64,000 nt of DNA, taken from Vanessa cardui (Eukaryota > Arthropoda > Insecta > Lepidoptera > Nymphalidae). Made by a program: the position numbers and the translations under genes. Positions within the stretch are counted from its first letter, which is position 1. The number at the start of each line of letters is the position of its first letter. Under the pieces are notes generated by a model. It was not told the DNA's origin. It searched no databases and saw only the letters and a list, made by a program, of their open reading frames with translations. This document shows, piece by piece, positions 26,901 to 35,929 of the stretch. The stretch spans positions 547,001-611,000 of the forward strand of contig NC_061152.1 of assembly GCF_905220365.1 (NCBI RefSeq), read 5' to 3'.

Positions 26901-29900
26901 TAACTGTGGCATTATTTCCTTAACACATTTTTACCTCTATAAATACGGTAATATACCTCAAAGAATAGGTATAGCTGTCGATAACGGACTGGTAGTACGT
27001 CGAGGCTTCATCTGCCATCCCCCAGCCTCCCCCCACTATCATAAGCCGACCCTGTCTGATCAGCTCGTACACCATGCGACGAACTACAAGGAGATTTGTA
27101 ATTTTATCTTCAAAGGAAACCAAATAAAACAAAACTACGCAAACTATGGTAGGGTGATGTAAACTAATACGACTGTATTTTTAAATGTTGAAAAAGTGTT
27201 ACTACTAAATGACAATTCAAAAGTGCTTGTAAATCTAGCTATCTAATCTTCTTTCATTGGAATAGGGTCTAGGCCCAGTGGTTAGAACGCGTGCATCTTA
27301 ACCGATGATTGCGGGTTCAATCTCAAAGTACCACTGAACATTCGTGCTTTTAATTCATCTCGTTCTCGGCGGTGAAGGAAAACATCATGTAGAAACCTGC
27401 ATGTGTCCAATTTCACTGCATTTGTATTCCATCAAACCGCATTGGAACAGCGCGGTGGAATATGTTCCAAGCCTTCCTCAAAAGGGAGAGGAGGCCTTAG
27501 CCCAGCTGTGGGAAATTTACAGGCTGTTGTTGATGTTGTATAGATATATGAAACCATTTCAGTAATTTTTGGACAGGGATTTAAAAATATTACTTAGAGT
27601 TCGCTATTTGACTTTTAGGGAGTTAACAGTTTTCTCACTCACACTAACTTGGAGAGAAAGAGAAAGAAAATGAATACTTAAGAATGTCTATGTATCTATT
27701 TCTTGACACTTATGAAAATAATCAACTCACCAGTATCATGTCTTCTGGACCACCAATAAAAGAAATACGGCATTTCACTATCCGATAACGTAAACCTGCA
27801 GTACAAAATATGTTAGATACGTTAATTGGTGGAAGGGCTTTGTGCAAGCCCGCCTGGGTAGGTACCACACACTCGTCAGTTATCCTACCGCTAAACAACA
27901 GTACGCAATATTGTTGTGTACCGATTTGAAGCGTGAGTAAGCCAGTGCAACTACAGGCACAAGGGACATAATCTCTTAGTTCCCAAGGTTGATGGCGCAT
28001 TGACGATTTATGGAATAGTTAATATTTCTTACAGCGTCATTGTCTATGGGTGATGGTGACCACTTACCCTCATGTGGCCCATATGCTCGTTCGCCAACCT
28101 ATAAAATAAATAAAATATTGGACACATTACTCTGATCCCAATGTGAGTAGCTAAAGCACTTGTGTTGTGGGAAGTCAGAAGTAACGACGGTACAAACACC
28201 CAGACTTAGAGATTTAGTTTATATATTATTGAGGCATTGTATTAGGAAAATTAATATTTTAAAGTCCATTATTAAAGATAGTAGAATATATAGTCCAATT
28301 ATCTAGACAAAAAACGAACCAGCCCTCCAGTCACCAGTGGAGGCAATCAGATGATGCAAATAGTGCATGTAGAGCTGAGATGGCCCAGTGGTTCAAACCC
28401 AGGCAAGCACTACTATATATATGTATATGTGCTTAATTTTTGTATATAATTCATCTCTCGGTGGTAAAGTAAAACATTGCGAGGAAACCAGCATGTGTCT
28501 AATTTCATCGAAATTCTGCCACATTTGCATTCCACCAACCCTCATAGGAACAATGAAATATGTTCCAAACCCTCTCCTTAATGGAAGAGCCTTATCCCAG
28601 CAGTGGGAAATTTACACTGTGCTACTTTACTTTTTTTAATAGTGCATATTTAAATGTTAGAAATATAAAATATTGTGTAGAGTAGGTAAAGAGGCAGCAT
28701 TGTGTTGGCTCCCGGCATCCATAACAAGGGCGCTGGGTCCTTGAGAGGGCCACCATCACTACATATTATAAAACCAAGTCCCTCAGCCGCGTCTGTCTGT
28801 ATGTTGTATGTAACTCCAAAACTACTGAACGGATTTTCATGCGGTTTTTAATAATAGACAAAGGGATTCCTAAGGAAGGTTTAGGTATATAATTAATAAA
28901 GGTTTTCGTGTAAATAACGTTTGTTAAACATGTTTATTTATTTATTTATTTGAAACGCCATCGGCATATTCACAATAACACATATATAATAAAAGTACAC
29001 GGACCAGTGCAGTGTGCTACACCACTACAGGCATTTACAGCACTGTTAAATTAAATACAAAGTATTACACTCTTAAGTAATATTAAAACTTAAATACTAT
29101 TAAAAAATTATATAATATTAAAAATTTATATAATATTAAAAACTTAAACTAGAACCACCATAGACTAATAAGATTTTTTCAAAAAAATAAAAATAAAAGT
29201 ATAATAAAAACATACTAACATACTACTCACTTGCAGCGTATAATAAGGATTTCTTAAAACTAAATAAATTTTGGTGGTGGATATCGATGTCATATCTGTT
29301 TATAGAATTGTAAGTTCTGATGCATCGAGTAATAGGAGAAAATTTTCCTGTATTCGTACGGTGTCTTGGTATAGCGAACGTATTTTTGATGGGGTGTCGG
29401 GGTATATTACGTGGGACATACAGATTAATATTAGATATAAGCTCTGGCGATTGTATTTCACCGTTTATTAGTTTATGCAGAAATAATAAGTCGTTAATGG
29501 AGCGGCGCTTCTGCAATGAATCCATTTTAAAATGCTTCAGACGTCTTATGTAATCTGCACGATATGGACAACTGTTATCCTTATACGCTAAAAATTTGGT
29601 AAGTTTTTCTGCAGCCTTTCCACGCGGTTAATATGAGTATTATAACTTGGGTTCCACACTGGTGATACATACTCGATAATGCTACGAACCAATGCGCAAT
29701 ATAAAACCACGATAGCACGAATATTTTTAAAATGGCGACAAGTTCTTTTAATGAAACCAATTATCTGCCATGCTTTTTTAATAGTCTTGTCTATGTGTTT
29801 TGTAAGTAGTAATTTCTTATCGATAGTAATGCCCAAATCCCGTATTTCCTCGACTTCAGCAAGCCTATGATTAGCTATATAATAAGCAGATGGCACTGTG

Positions 29901-32900
29901 TTTCTGTTTTTAGTTATTTTAAGGAATTGACACTTTGCAGCATTAAGTAGCATTCCATTAGTATTGCACCACTGTTTCACAGAATCAAGATCGTGCTGCA
30001 AAAGAGTTACATCATCCATAGTTTCTATACGTCTATATAGTTTAATATCATCAGCGTAGATAGAGTATTCACTGTGTTTAATGTAATCACTAATGTCATT
30101 AATAAATAATATAAACAATATCGGCCCTAAATGTGAACCTTGAGGAACACCGGAACAAGCCAAGTAAGGACGCGACTTAAATCCCTTAATCACAACTTGT
30201 TGCTGCCTATTACTAACATATGACTCTAACCAAAGTAATAGTTTGCCATGAATCCCATATATTTTTAGTTTCAACAACAATAAGAGATGATTGACTTTGT
30301 CGAACGCATTGCTGAAGTCAGTATAGATCGAGTCCACTTGAATTCCGCTATCTACATAATTTGATACATCGTTAAGGTAACACACAAGATTACTTAAAGT
30401 AGATCTACCCCTACAGAATCCGTGTTGTTTTGTTGTGATAATTTTACTGCTATATTTCGATAAGACATCACATATAATACGTTCAAATGCTTTTGCAAAG
30501 TGATTCAAAATTGACACTGGTCTATAATTATCAACGAGATCTTTATCTCCTTTTTTAAATATCGGTATAACATTAGCAATTTTCCAAGCCGATGGAAATT
30601 TACCGGTTTCGAAGGATGTTTCAAAGATTATTTTTAATGGCAACGTTAAATTCTTATATGTTCTTTTAATGAAAAGAGAAGGGATCCCATCAGGCCCAGC
30701 CCCTTTATGAGTGTCGATATTCTTTAGAATATTGTAAATGGTACGTTCGTTAAATTTTATAGAGCTTAAAGAGAACTGGTGATAAGAGTCCTGCTGTTTA
30801 AATGTTTGAATTTGATTTGTTTTAAGTATATTTTCAGAATAAACCGATGAAAATTTTTGTTTGAAGAGATTACAAATATCCCCGCCAGTTTCAGCTATAA
30901 CAGGACTGCCCGACATTTTCATTTTACTGGGAATATTTGAAGATGTTCCACGCGTAGTCTTTACAAAGGACCAGAATTTACGTGGGTTACTGCAAACACC
31001 TGATTCTATTCCGTTTGTATAGTTTTTAAAGCAATTTTTCATCACTTTGCCTATGCGAGAGTTTAATAACTTAAGCTCAAGAAGGTCTCGGGGATTTTTG
31101 TATTTATTAAATTTTAACCTTACTTTTTCTTTTTCAGCAATGATTTGTATTAGAGATGTGGAAAACCATGCTGGATATTTACGATTTCTAGGTTTTGTAA
31201 CAGGAATATGATTATTAATAATATTTTTTAGGATCTCATAAAAAACTGATACCATGACATCAACATCACCATTAGTTGACCTTAGCTCGGACTCCCATTT
31301 TATTTCTTTTAGTTTGTCATTGATTATCGTATAATCAGCTTTTTTGAAATTATGCTTTGCAAATACTTTCTCAGTTAAAATATCTAACTTCATTAATTCT
31401 AGTTGTATCTCTAAAGGGGGATGATGGGAGTCTACTTTTGATAGTGTGTCCGGGCTACTGTCAACCTTTACACCAGAGAAATTACTAAATATCAAATCAA
31501 GTATTCTACCATTATAGTTATTTACATGATTAAATTGAGATAAATGATTCAAGGCCATAAAATCCACTAACATAAAATCTAACCGTTTTGTACTATTACT
31601 AGAAACTAAATTTCTTTCATTTGGTTTGAAAGTCCAGTTTATAAAACTTAAATTAAAATCTCCTAATACAATAGTTTCACATATATTACTTTCCATTACC
31701 CTACTTATGTTATTTAATACTGTTTCTAAATTACTAGAAGTTAGAGGTGGTGGTAAATACAATAAACAAAAAAGTACATTTTTAGTTATGCCATTTGAAC
31801 TTAAGCGAACTGATATCCATAAATCCTCATTATTGCTTTCCAGATGTTTGACTCGTTGAGATTTTTTTGATACCGCGAACAACACTCCACCCCCTCTATG
31901 TCCAACCGATGAAGTTGTTAATCTGTCTTTTCTGTATACTGTATAACTATCAGTTAGAATTTCTTTGTCATTTATTGAATCATCCAACCAAGTCTCAGTT
32001 AACGCTATTATTTCGTAGTTGTTTCTCAAAGAAGCCAGCTTAATGTCTAGTAGTTTAGTTTTCATACCACGGACGTTTTGATAATAAATAGTGAATGATG
32101 TTATTTAATTTACGGACTTAAACGCAATTTTCCTTTAAATTTAAATATGGTCTAAGTTTTCAATGCTACGAATCTGTTTAGCTGGTGATGTGTCATTTTT
32201 TCGAATAAAAATGCGCCCATTACGCACCCATACATACCTTATAAGCTTCTCCCGTGCCACTTGTCTTGTGCGGGCATGTAGATACTTAAGGTGAGGCGGT
32301 AAGTGTTCCGACACATATACAGCCATTTTTTTGGATCCGAAGCCTAGGTGGCCGCTATGTAACCTATCATCTGGTTTAGATTTATTAAATCTTGAGACGG
32401 CGGCTAATATCTCATCTCTCGCTCTAGTGCTACTAAGTTTTGCAATAATAGCGCGGGGTCGGCTGTTGGTATCATCCATCTTTCTCACTCTTACACAGCT
32501 AATAATATCATTATCTGCCAACGGAACTGAAACAGTAGACGTGAGTTGTTTGACTACAGAGAGTAAGTTCTCCGTTTTATTTTCAGGCACCCCATTTATC
32601 TCTATATTATTTTCACGAGTGTGTTGCTCTAGAGATGTTAAACGATTAGACAAATCCGAAACCATGCCTGAGAGTTTAACGTTTTCCTGAGATAATGTAA
32701 TTACTTTAGTTTCATAGGTTTTGAGATCAGATTTAATTTTATCGTAGTCAGCACTTATGAATTGTATTGTAGATTTCAATTCCTTAAGCGTACTCAATTC
32801 GCTTTTTATCGAATCAAATTCTATTGAGAAATATGACGTAACTGCGTTTTTAACCGCCTCCGCCACTGCACTTTGAATCTCACGCCTGAGTAAAGGCATC

Positions 32901-34741
32901 ATTTCTTCAATGTCGTTTATCGGTGAACTCAAGCATGATTCGTTGATACCTTTACGGGAATGTTCCAAAACAGAACTGTTAGCTTTCTGATGTCCCCTGC
33001 GCATAGAAATGTTAGAAGATTCAAAATTTTCAATATCCATTTGCTCAGCCCTACTGATAGGGGTATTAGTGTTATCCCGTTTCGGTAATTTATTTTTACA
33101 TTCGTGACATATCCACAGTCTCTTTTTGTCTGCATCCATCACAGCAAAAGTTTTTTCGGAAATGTTTGCGCATGTTAAGTCGAGACGTAACTGGCATGAT
33201 GAGCAGCATATAAATTTTCTATTTTTTATTTCTTTTAAACAATTTCTTTTCTTTTCTTTCTTTCTTTCTTTCAATATTGTCTTATCCTTTGTTTAAAATG
33301 ACCGTTATTATTTAGCGTAACAAAGCTTGCTATCGATCAGTACTCGTGATCAAAAGGATGCAAGCGCCGTGCATACCGCGTCGCTTACGCGTTTTAAACG
33401 AACACTTGTGTCACCACACTTTTTAAATTGTTTGTTTTAGTTTTTGTTTTAAAATCAAGTAATTAATCACAGACCACTTTAAAATTTATTGTCAATACGC
33501 TTTCAAACACTAGTTTAAGCACCAAAAACAATTCAAAGTTCCATAAAAACGAAAATATACTGTTAAATTTAATTTTTTAACGGAGCACAATTAAAGAGTG
33601 TATTACTTGCAAGAAGAATTAAACCTTTCAGAATGTTGGAAAAGCAACAAAAAATATATAAATAAAGAAGCCGGGTGGGGCCGTTAGTTAGATATACCCG
33701 TACAGACTTACTTCCTCTCCTTGTCAACCCAAAGTTCACTGATCGTCGCGTCCAGGATACGTCTCATATTCACCCTGCTCGGGGCGAAGAAGTCGTCAGC
33801 TGGAAATAATACATTTGTTAATAAATATTTCACTATATGTTTTGACGAACTCCGTGGTCGAGTGGTGTGTACACCGGTTTTCATTGGTACGCCACTTCGA
33901 GTGTCCGATTCCCGGCCGAGTCAATGTAGATTATCATTAATTTTCTATGTTGTCTTGGGTCTGGGTGTTTGTGCCGTCGTTGCTTCTGATCTTCCATAAC
34001 ACGAGTGCTTTAGCTACTTACATTGGGATCAGAGTAATGCATGTGATGTTGTCTCATATTTATTTATTTATAAGTTTTGTTAAGGCTCCCTTTGCCACTT
34101 ACTTCCGGTGTAGTGACCGTCGAATGTGTTCATGTACCCCAGCTCGGCGTGCGAGTGAGGAGATATGTGGACGTTAATCCACCCCTCACGGACAGCTGGA
34201 CAACTCTGTCATACAATATGTTTATATAGGGTTAAATAACCGAAATGGCCCAGTGGTTAGAACGCGTGCATCTTAATCGATGATTGCGGTTTAAGCCCAG
34301 ACAAGCGCCACTATATATACGTGCTTAATTTGTATTTATAATTCATCTCGTGCTCGATTAAGGAAAACATCGTGAGGAAACTTGCATGTGTCTAATTTCA
34401 TCGAAATTCTGCCACATGTGCATTCAACCTACTCCCATTGGAACAGCGTGGAGGAATACGTAGCAAACCCTCTCCTTAATGGAAAAGGCCGTATCCCAGC
34501 GGTGGGAAATTTACAGGCCGTTACTTTCGTATGAAGCAAATTTTAACTCCAAGGAAAGGACATAGGCTACTTTTTTGCTTGACACATGCCAACCTAAACT
34601 ACTACAAAATAGGTAACTCACTTCGTAACCACACTTTTCGTTAAGCTGACGTAACGGCGTCAATAGATCTTTGATCAGCGGATCCATAGCTAACACACAA
34701 TTTGAAAAACACGATATAAAACATATAACATATATATACAT
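11941..34741 (-). CDS. lysosomal alpha-mannosidase-like protein (GH38), divergent
   Basis: Exons in order: 34622-34741, 34103-34205, 33712-33799, 27731-27795, 26957-27083, 25944-26149, 25305-25438, 24541-24677, 23578-23670, 22283-22412, 21430-21505, 19877-19997, (gap), 16037-16127, 14325-14812, 13206-13692, 11941-12713. All joins except across the gap keep phase with GT/AG sites. Exon 1 gives an 18-residue signal peptide, fitting a lysosomal or secreted glycosidase that trims mannose from N-glycans. GH38 landmarks follow: INVHISPHSHAELGY (family PHTHDDVGW), GGGWGMADEA (nucleophile Asp), AWQADTFGHSRE, DDFFPYA, SQDHNVISGA (family QHHDAVSGT), VYNPLAW, GAYIFRP, FYTDANGR, NDRSQGGASL and a final IPQQIRTFL. 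The first HxD metal ligand is Glu and the HHDA Asp is Asn, so activity may be changed or lost. The resolved exons give about 1079 residues; the family is near 1000. Family membership is sure; function is not. Confidence 0.88.
12968..13170 (-). mobile_element. SINE-B
   Basis: In the last GH38 intron, ending 36 bases from the donor at 13205. Confidence 0.65.
13752..14046 (-). mobile_element. SINE-A
   Basis: Complete copy in the intron between GH38 exons 15 and 16, sense to the gene. Confidence 0.75.
14325..14812 (-). other. GH38 exon 15 with low-complexity insertion
   Basis: The first 50 residues carry the normal LPALGF segment. The next roughly 100 are rich in Lys, Asn, Asp and Ser (RRKKSIIKKINKNIPKK, later NDTTTHRNSFDNKDD) with no counterpart that I know in lysosomal mannosidases at this point. 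The open frame and both splice sites are intact. Confidence 0.75.
14824..14958 (+). pseudogene. RTE-type LINE 3' tail, copy 3
   Basis: The last 35 or so codons (DMVRKNV, then MTSDREVWNEKTCCADPKQN). It starts about 12 bases from the acceptor of GH38 exon 15. Confidence 0.65.
15489..15630 (-). mobile_element. SINE-B fragment
   Basis: Diverged; retains GCCACCAACCTTGG. Confidence 0.5.
15640..15712 (-). mobile_element. SINE-A tail fragment
   Basis: Only the 3' portion; the next copy lies head-on at its right. Confidence 0.5.
15730..15985 (+). mobile_element. SINE-A
   Basis: Ends about 50 bases from the donor of the GH38 exon at 16037. Confidence 0.7.
16267..16475. mobile_element. element F, right-end fragment in the GH38 intron
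   Basis: Starts AATAGGCTATCTGAC and continues like the inverse of the right half of 54531-54981, up to GTGTCACGTGACAAA. Confidence 0.55.
16484..16758 (+). mobile_element. SINE-B
   Basis: Complete copy in the unresolved GH38 interval. Confidence 0.7.
16875..17112. repeat. repeat E, copy 1
   Basis: Shares TTTGCGGCTGACACATTTGG and GGCTATTTGTGTTGTAGAC-like blocks over 240 bases with 22895-23135. No ends or coding content recognised. Confidence 0.6.
17180..17479. mobile_element. foldback MITE M1, copy 3
   Basis: Both ends present; same orientation as copy 2. Lies in the unresolved GH38 interval. Confidence 0.7.
17724..17900. mobile_element. SINE-B composite
   Basis: A minus-strand end (17724-17790) joined to a plus-strand head (17795-17900). 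Confidence 0.55.
18089..18262 (-). mobile_element. LINE-D 3' UTR fragment
   Basis: Short copy beginning at ATATATTCAAGTGGGCTTTT. Confidence 0.6.
18551..19718 (-). mobile_element. mariner element with both terminal repeats
   Basis: The ends are inverted repeats related to TTAGGTTGGGAAAAAAGT: the left end at 18551 reads ATAGTTTGGGAAAAAAGTTT and the right end at 19718 reads inward as TTAGGTTGGGGAAAAAGTC. TA lies at both flanks (18549-18550 and 19719-19720), the usual mariner target duplication. It sits in the GH38 interval between exons 12 and 14. Confidence 0.85.
18627..19536 (-). pseudogene. mariner transposase, inactivated
   Basis: Starts MSESKEEI and would end NGTYIL at 18627, but carries early stops, at least one frameshift near the 3' end and a deletion of roughly 40 residues. 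The deletion removes the second helix-turn-helix between GRPVTDKI and KKLDIWVPHEL. The catalytic D,D34D residues survive: VTGDEKWITYD (written ITGDEKW here), HHDNARPHTS and APSDFHLF. The linker motif WVPHEL and the YSPDLAPSD motif are intact. Clearly dead. Confidence 0.9.
19877..19997 (-). other. GH38 exon 12, altered HHDA motif
   Basis: Starts inside a Gly codon shared with exon 11 and reads VSQDHNVISGAMRPHVQSYY. The family motif QHHDAVSGT appears as QDHNVISGA: the zinc-ligand His is kept and the following Asp is Asn. It ends TTCAA|GTAAGT, so the next exon must supply one base. Confidence 0.85.
20212..20556. mobile_element. hAT-like MITE
   Basis: Left end CAGTGGCGTATTTACCAATA, right end the inverse of CAGTAACGGATTTACAAATC; both carry TAAGTAGGCTGG-like subterminal sequence. 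Flanking octamers ATTTCATT and ATTTTTTT agree in six of eight. Noncoding. Confidence 0.6.
20683..20872. mobile_element. short repeat with GCGTAGCTAGG end
   Basis: Runs from GCGTAGCTAGGTGGGGGCC to ACCTCGCCCTGCGATAGGTA. The ends are partly inverted copies. Related pieces occur at 17625-17700, 26215-26345, 35010-35230 and 53045-53165. Confidence 0.45.
21540..21660 (-). mobile_element. SINE-A tail fragment
   Basis: Abuts the next copy in opposite orientation, forming an inverted pair near GH38 exon 11. Confidence 0.55.
21661..21932 (+). mobile_element. SINE-A
   Basis: Complete head and tail; right half of the inverted pair. Confidence 0.7.
22024..22268 (+). mobile_element. SINE-B
   Basis: Its A-rich end lies about 15 bases from the donor of GH38 exon 10 (22282). 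Confidence 0.7.
22469..22672 (+). mobile_element. SINE-C
   Basis: Starts about 55 bases upstream (in gene sense) of the acceptor of GH38 exon 10. Confidence 0.75.
22895..23135. repeat. repeat E, copy 2
   Basis: Pairs with 16875-17112; both lie in GH38 introns in the same orientation. Confidence 0.6.
23272..23560 (-). mobile_element. LINE-D2 3' UTR fragment
   Basis: Shares GATCGTCTCATTCCCAAGGT with 44935-45470 in inverse orientation. It ends some 17 bases from the donor of GH38 exon 9. Confidence 0.6.
23703..23946 (-). mobile_element. SINE-A
   Basis: Begins 33 bases upstream, in gene sense, of GH38 exon 9. Confidence 0.7.
24231..24423 (-). mobile_element. SINE-A, head missing
   Basis: Body and tail only. 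Confidence 0.6.
24820..24994 (-). mobile_element. SINE-B fragment
   Basis: Fused to the RTE tail at 24995. Confidence 0.55.
24995..25262 (+). pseudogene. RTE-type LINE 3' tail, copy 1
   Basis: Reads RRLSCYGYVMRKNEEHIVRK, then GRGRPRKRWMDC and DREVWKEETCCADPK with a stop, the usual end of RTE-clade ORF2. It is fused on the left to a SINE-B fragment. Confidence 0.75.
25510..25745 (+). mobile_element. GC-rich retroposon-like repeat
   Basis: GGAGGCACCTGATGG and GCAGGTGCGTTGCCGGCCTT resemble a repeat common in moths and butterflies (from memory, unchecked). Frames through it look spurious. Confidence 0.4.
25790..25930 (+). mobile_element. LINE-D 3' UTR fragment
   Basis: Diverged copy abutting GH38 exon 6 (donor at 25943). 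Confidence 0.55.
26452..26721 (+). mobile_element. Helitron-like family H2, copy 2 (complete)
   Basis: Starts TCTATGCATATAATAAAATT and ends ACGCGCACAG then CTAGT. A GTCT repeat of five units sits near 26567-26590. Confidence 0.65.
26722..26876 (+). mobile_element. SINE-A body fragment
   Basis: Starts directly at the CTAGT end of the Helitron at 26452-26721, so the Helitron replaced or displaced the head. Confidence 0.6.
27265..27538 (+). mobile_element. SINE-A
   Basis: Its tail continues into a 150-base segment shared with 38781-38962. Confidence 0.7.
27539..27690 (+). repeat. segment shared with 38800-38962
   Basis: TATAGATATATG, CAGTAATTTTTGGACAGGGA and TTCTCACTCACACTAACTTG occur in the same order in both places, directly after a SINE-A tail. 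Confidence 0.65.
27830..28108 (+). mobile_element. SINE-B
   Basis: Starts 35 bases upstream (in gene sense) of GH38 exon 4. Confidence 0.7.
28113..28212 (-). mobile_element. SINE-C 3' fragment
   Basis: Directly follows SINE-B at 27830-28108. Confidence 0.6.
28373..28637 (+). mobile_element. SINE-A
   Basis: The A box region is shortened; ends CTTTACTTTTTTT rather than GTT repeats. Confidence 0.65.
28770..28925 (+). mobile_element. Helitron-like fragment
   Basis: Holds AACTACTGAACGGATTTTCA, the core shared by many insect Helitron copies. Neither end is preserved. Confidence 0.4.
29223..29525 (-). pseudogene. LINE ORF2 C-terminal tail, out of frame
   Basis: Reads MDSLQKRRSINDLLFLHKLI and onward, typical of the basic C-terminal region after the reverse transcriptase in Jockey-superclade LINEs. 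It follows the ORF2 stop by about 60 bases and is separated from it only by the frame change. Confidence 0.7.
29588..32065 (-). pseudogene. LINE ORF2: AP endonuclease and reverse transcriptase, frameshifted
   Basis: 825 residues are open. Endonuclease motifs are ALTETWL, GGGVLFAV and LGDFNLSF. Reverse transcriptase motifs are FKKGDKDLVDNYRPVSIL, the palm IYTDFSNAFDKVNH, SGVPQGSHLGPILF and YADDIKLY, all with catalytic Asp residues. The frame ends early at a run of five T on the plus strand (29604-29608) where one base appears to be missing; the C-terminal tail goes on in another frame at 29223-29525. The conserved YYQNVRG endonuclease start lies just upstream of the first Met in the same frame. 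Confidence 0.85.
32141..33274 (-). CDS. LINE ORF1: PHD-like finger, coiled coil and RRM-like region
   Basis: About 377 residues. The N-terminal part has a cysteine cluster (CCSSCQLRLDLTCANISEKTF then WICHECK) like the PHD fingers of insect LINE ORF1 proteins; part of it seems replaced by a GAAA repeat that encodes the start MKERKKEKKRN. The middle (about residues 130-215) is a predicted coiled coil rich in heptad Leu/Ile. The C-terminal part (NIEINGVPE near 222, then VRVRKMDDTNSRPRAIIAKL) resembles the nucleic-acid-binding domain of LINE ORF1 proteins. It would bind element RNA. The true start may have been lost in the repeat. Confidence 0.75.
   Translation of the reverse strand: MKERKKEKKRNCLKEIKNRKFICCSSCQLRLDLTCANISEKTFAVMDADKKRLWICHECKNKLPKRDNTNTPISRAEQMDIENFESSNISMRRGHQKANSSVLEHSRKGINESCLSSPINDIEEMMPLLRREIQSAVAEAVKNAVTSYFSIEFDSIKSELSTLKELKSTIQFISADYDKIKSDLKTYETKVITLSQENVKLSGMVSDLSNRLTSLEQHTRENNIEINGVPENKTENLLSVVKQLTSTVSVPLADNDIISCVRVRKMDDTNSRPRAIIAKLSSTRARDEILAAVSRFNKSKPDDRLHSGHLGFGSKKMAVYVSEHLPPHLKYLHARTRQVAREKLIRYVWVRNGRIFIRKNDTSPAKQIRSIENLDHI
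33243..33271. repeat. GAAA/TTTC microsatellite at LINE ORF1 start
   Basis: Runs of TTTC with one or two longer T runs; it makes the first codons of the annotated ORF1. Confidence 0.8.
33844..34070 (+). mobile_element. SINE-C filling a GH38 intron
   Basis: Occupies 227 of the 303 bases of the intron between exons 2 and 3, antisense to the gene. Confidence 0.8.
34103..34205 (-). other. GH38 exon 2, altered metal-site motif
   Basis: Encodes 34 residues with SPHSHAELGY where family members have a PHTHDDVGW-type motif. The second His, a zinc ligand in the family, is kept; the zinc-binding Asp two residues on is Glu and the residue between is Ala. The exon is bounded by GACAG and GGAA|GTAAGT and follows the signal-peptide exon in phase 0. 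Confidence 0.85.
34240..34527 (+). mobile_element. SINE-A
   Basis: Fills most of the first GH38 intron (34206-34621), antisense. Confidence 0.7.
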
Positions 34742-34759
34742 TATATATATCAATAAATG

Positions 34760-35600
34760 ATCACACCGATATGTGTTTCGAAGTGATTCGTCTGTAGTAC
34801 TGTGTATTACGTGCTGTATAGTATGTTATGTTTATACTTTGTTTTATAAATATAAACTTTGTTTAATAATTATGGGAATTCTTCGATACATATACACATA
34901 TAATACTGATTGGATGACTGTATCAGTGAATCCATTTGAATGTGTTTAAATGGAGATTAAATTTCGAACTCAACTCACATTCATATTCCTTTATGCAATT
35001 TTGAAGTCAAGGGCGTAGCTACCTGCTGCTGTATCAATTACACGGGCCCCACGGGCTAGGGGGCCTTCAAATATACGTAATCAAAAATATGATATATGTA
35101 TAATATATATTTTTTTATTTCACAAATTATGATGATTATATTTATTTTAATTCGATGCAATTATTTTTCCTTTTATGACAAATCTTTACTCTTTCTTAAG
35201 GCCCCCGAACAATATATTAAACGGGGCCCCGTCAAGGAACACTACGATTTTGATAGAAGCATTTTACTTACTTATTGATGGTCAATTTAAACACTACCAC
35301 CGGTTCAAATTAATTTATAAATCACAAGATCAAGTCTTCAAAATGGCTGGAGTAAAACTAAGAGAAGAGTTTTCGCCTAGAGAGTTCTTAATAGCTAGAA
35401 TGAGCTGTACGAGCAGTCTGGTGGATCTATAGCCCATGAAATTTGAACCACAAATGTTCTTTACAAAAGGGTCTTAAATTAACGTAATACTTTTAATTAG
35501 TCTGTTAAGTTATTTATATAATTTTCACGCGAGCAAAGCAGCGGGCTACATCATCAATAAAATGTTATTATTATTATTTTAATATGATGTAATATGATGG
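34760..35600. other. GH38 upstream region
   Basis: Promoter side of the GH38 gene. Contains a GCGTAGCTA repeat fragment at 35010-35230; no clear TATA/initiator pair. Confidence 0.4.
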
Positions 35601-35606
35601 TTGGTG

Positions 35607-35852
35607 AGCTGAGATGGCTCTTAACCGATGATTGCGGATTCAAACCCAAGCAAGCATCGCCATATATATGTGCTTAATTTGTGCATGAAACCTGCATGTG
35701 TGTATTTTCATCGAAATTCTGCCACATGTGCATTCCACCAACCCGCTTTGGAACAGCCTGTTGGAATATGTTCCAAACCCTCTCCTTAATGGAAGAGGAG
35801 GCCTTATCCCAGCAGTGGGAAATTTACAGAATGTTACTTTACTTTTTTCTGC
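35607..35852 (+). mobile_element. SINE-A with internal deletion
   Basis: Lacks the stretch around the TTAGAACGCGTG segment of the head. Confidence 0.6.
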
Positions 35853-35929
35853 CTCGCACTAACTCGTTCTATAAAATCAAATCAAATGTATTTCATTCAA
35901 GATAGATAGATATTTAAATATTTACTTGG

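Larger units (their letters stand above)
28926..33440 (-). mobile_element. nearly complete non-LTR retrotransposon (Jockey/CR1-like) in GH38 intron 3
   Basis: A LINE in the same orientation as the host gene. In order on the minus strand: a 5' untranslated part (its upper limit near 33440 is a guess), ORF1, ORF2, a 3' untranslated part, and a tail of four or five AAAT repeats at about 28928-28946 that marks the 3' end. It makes up most of the 5.9-kb intron between exons 3 and 4. Confidence 0.85.
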
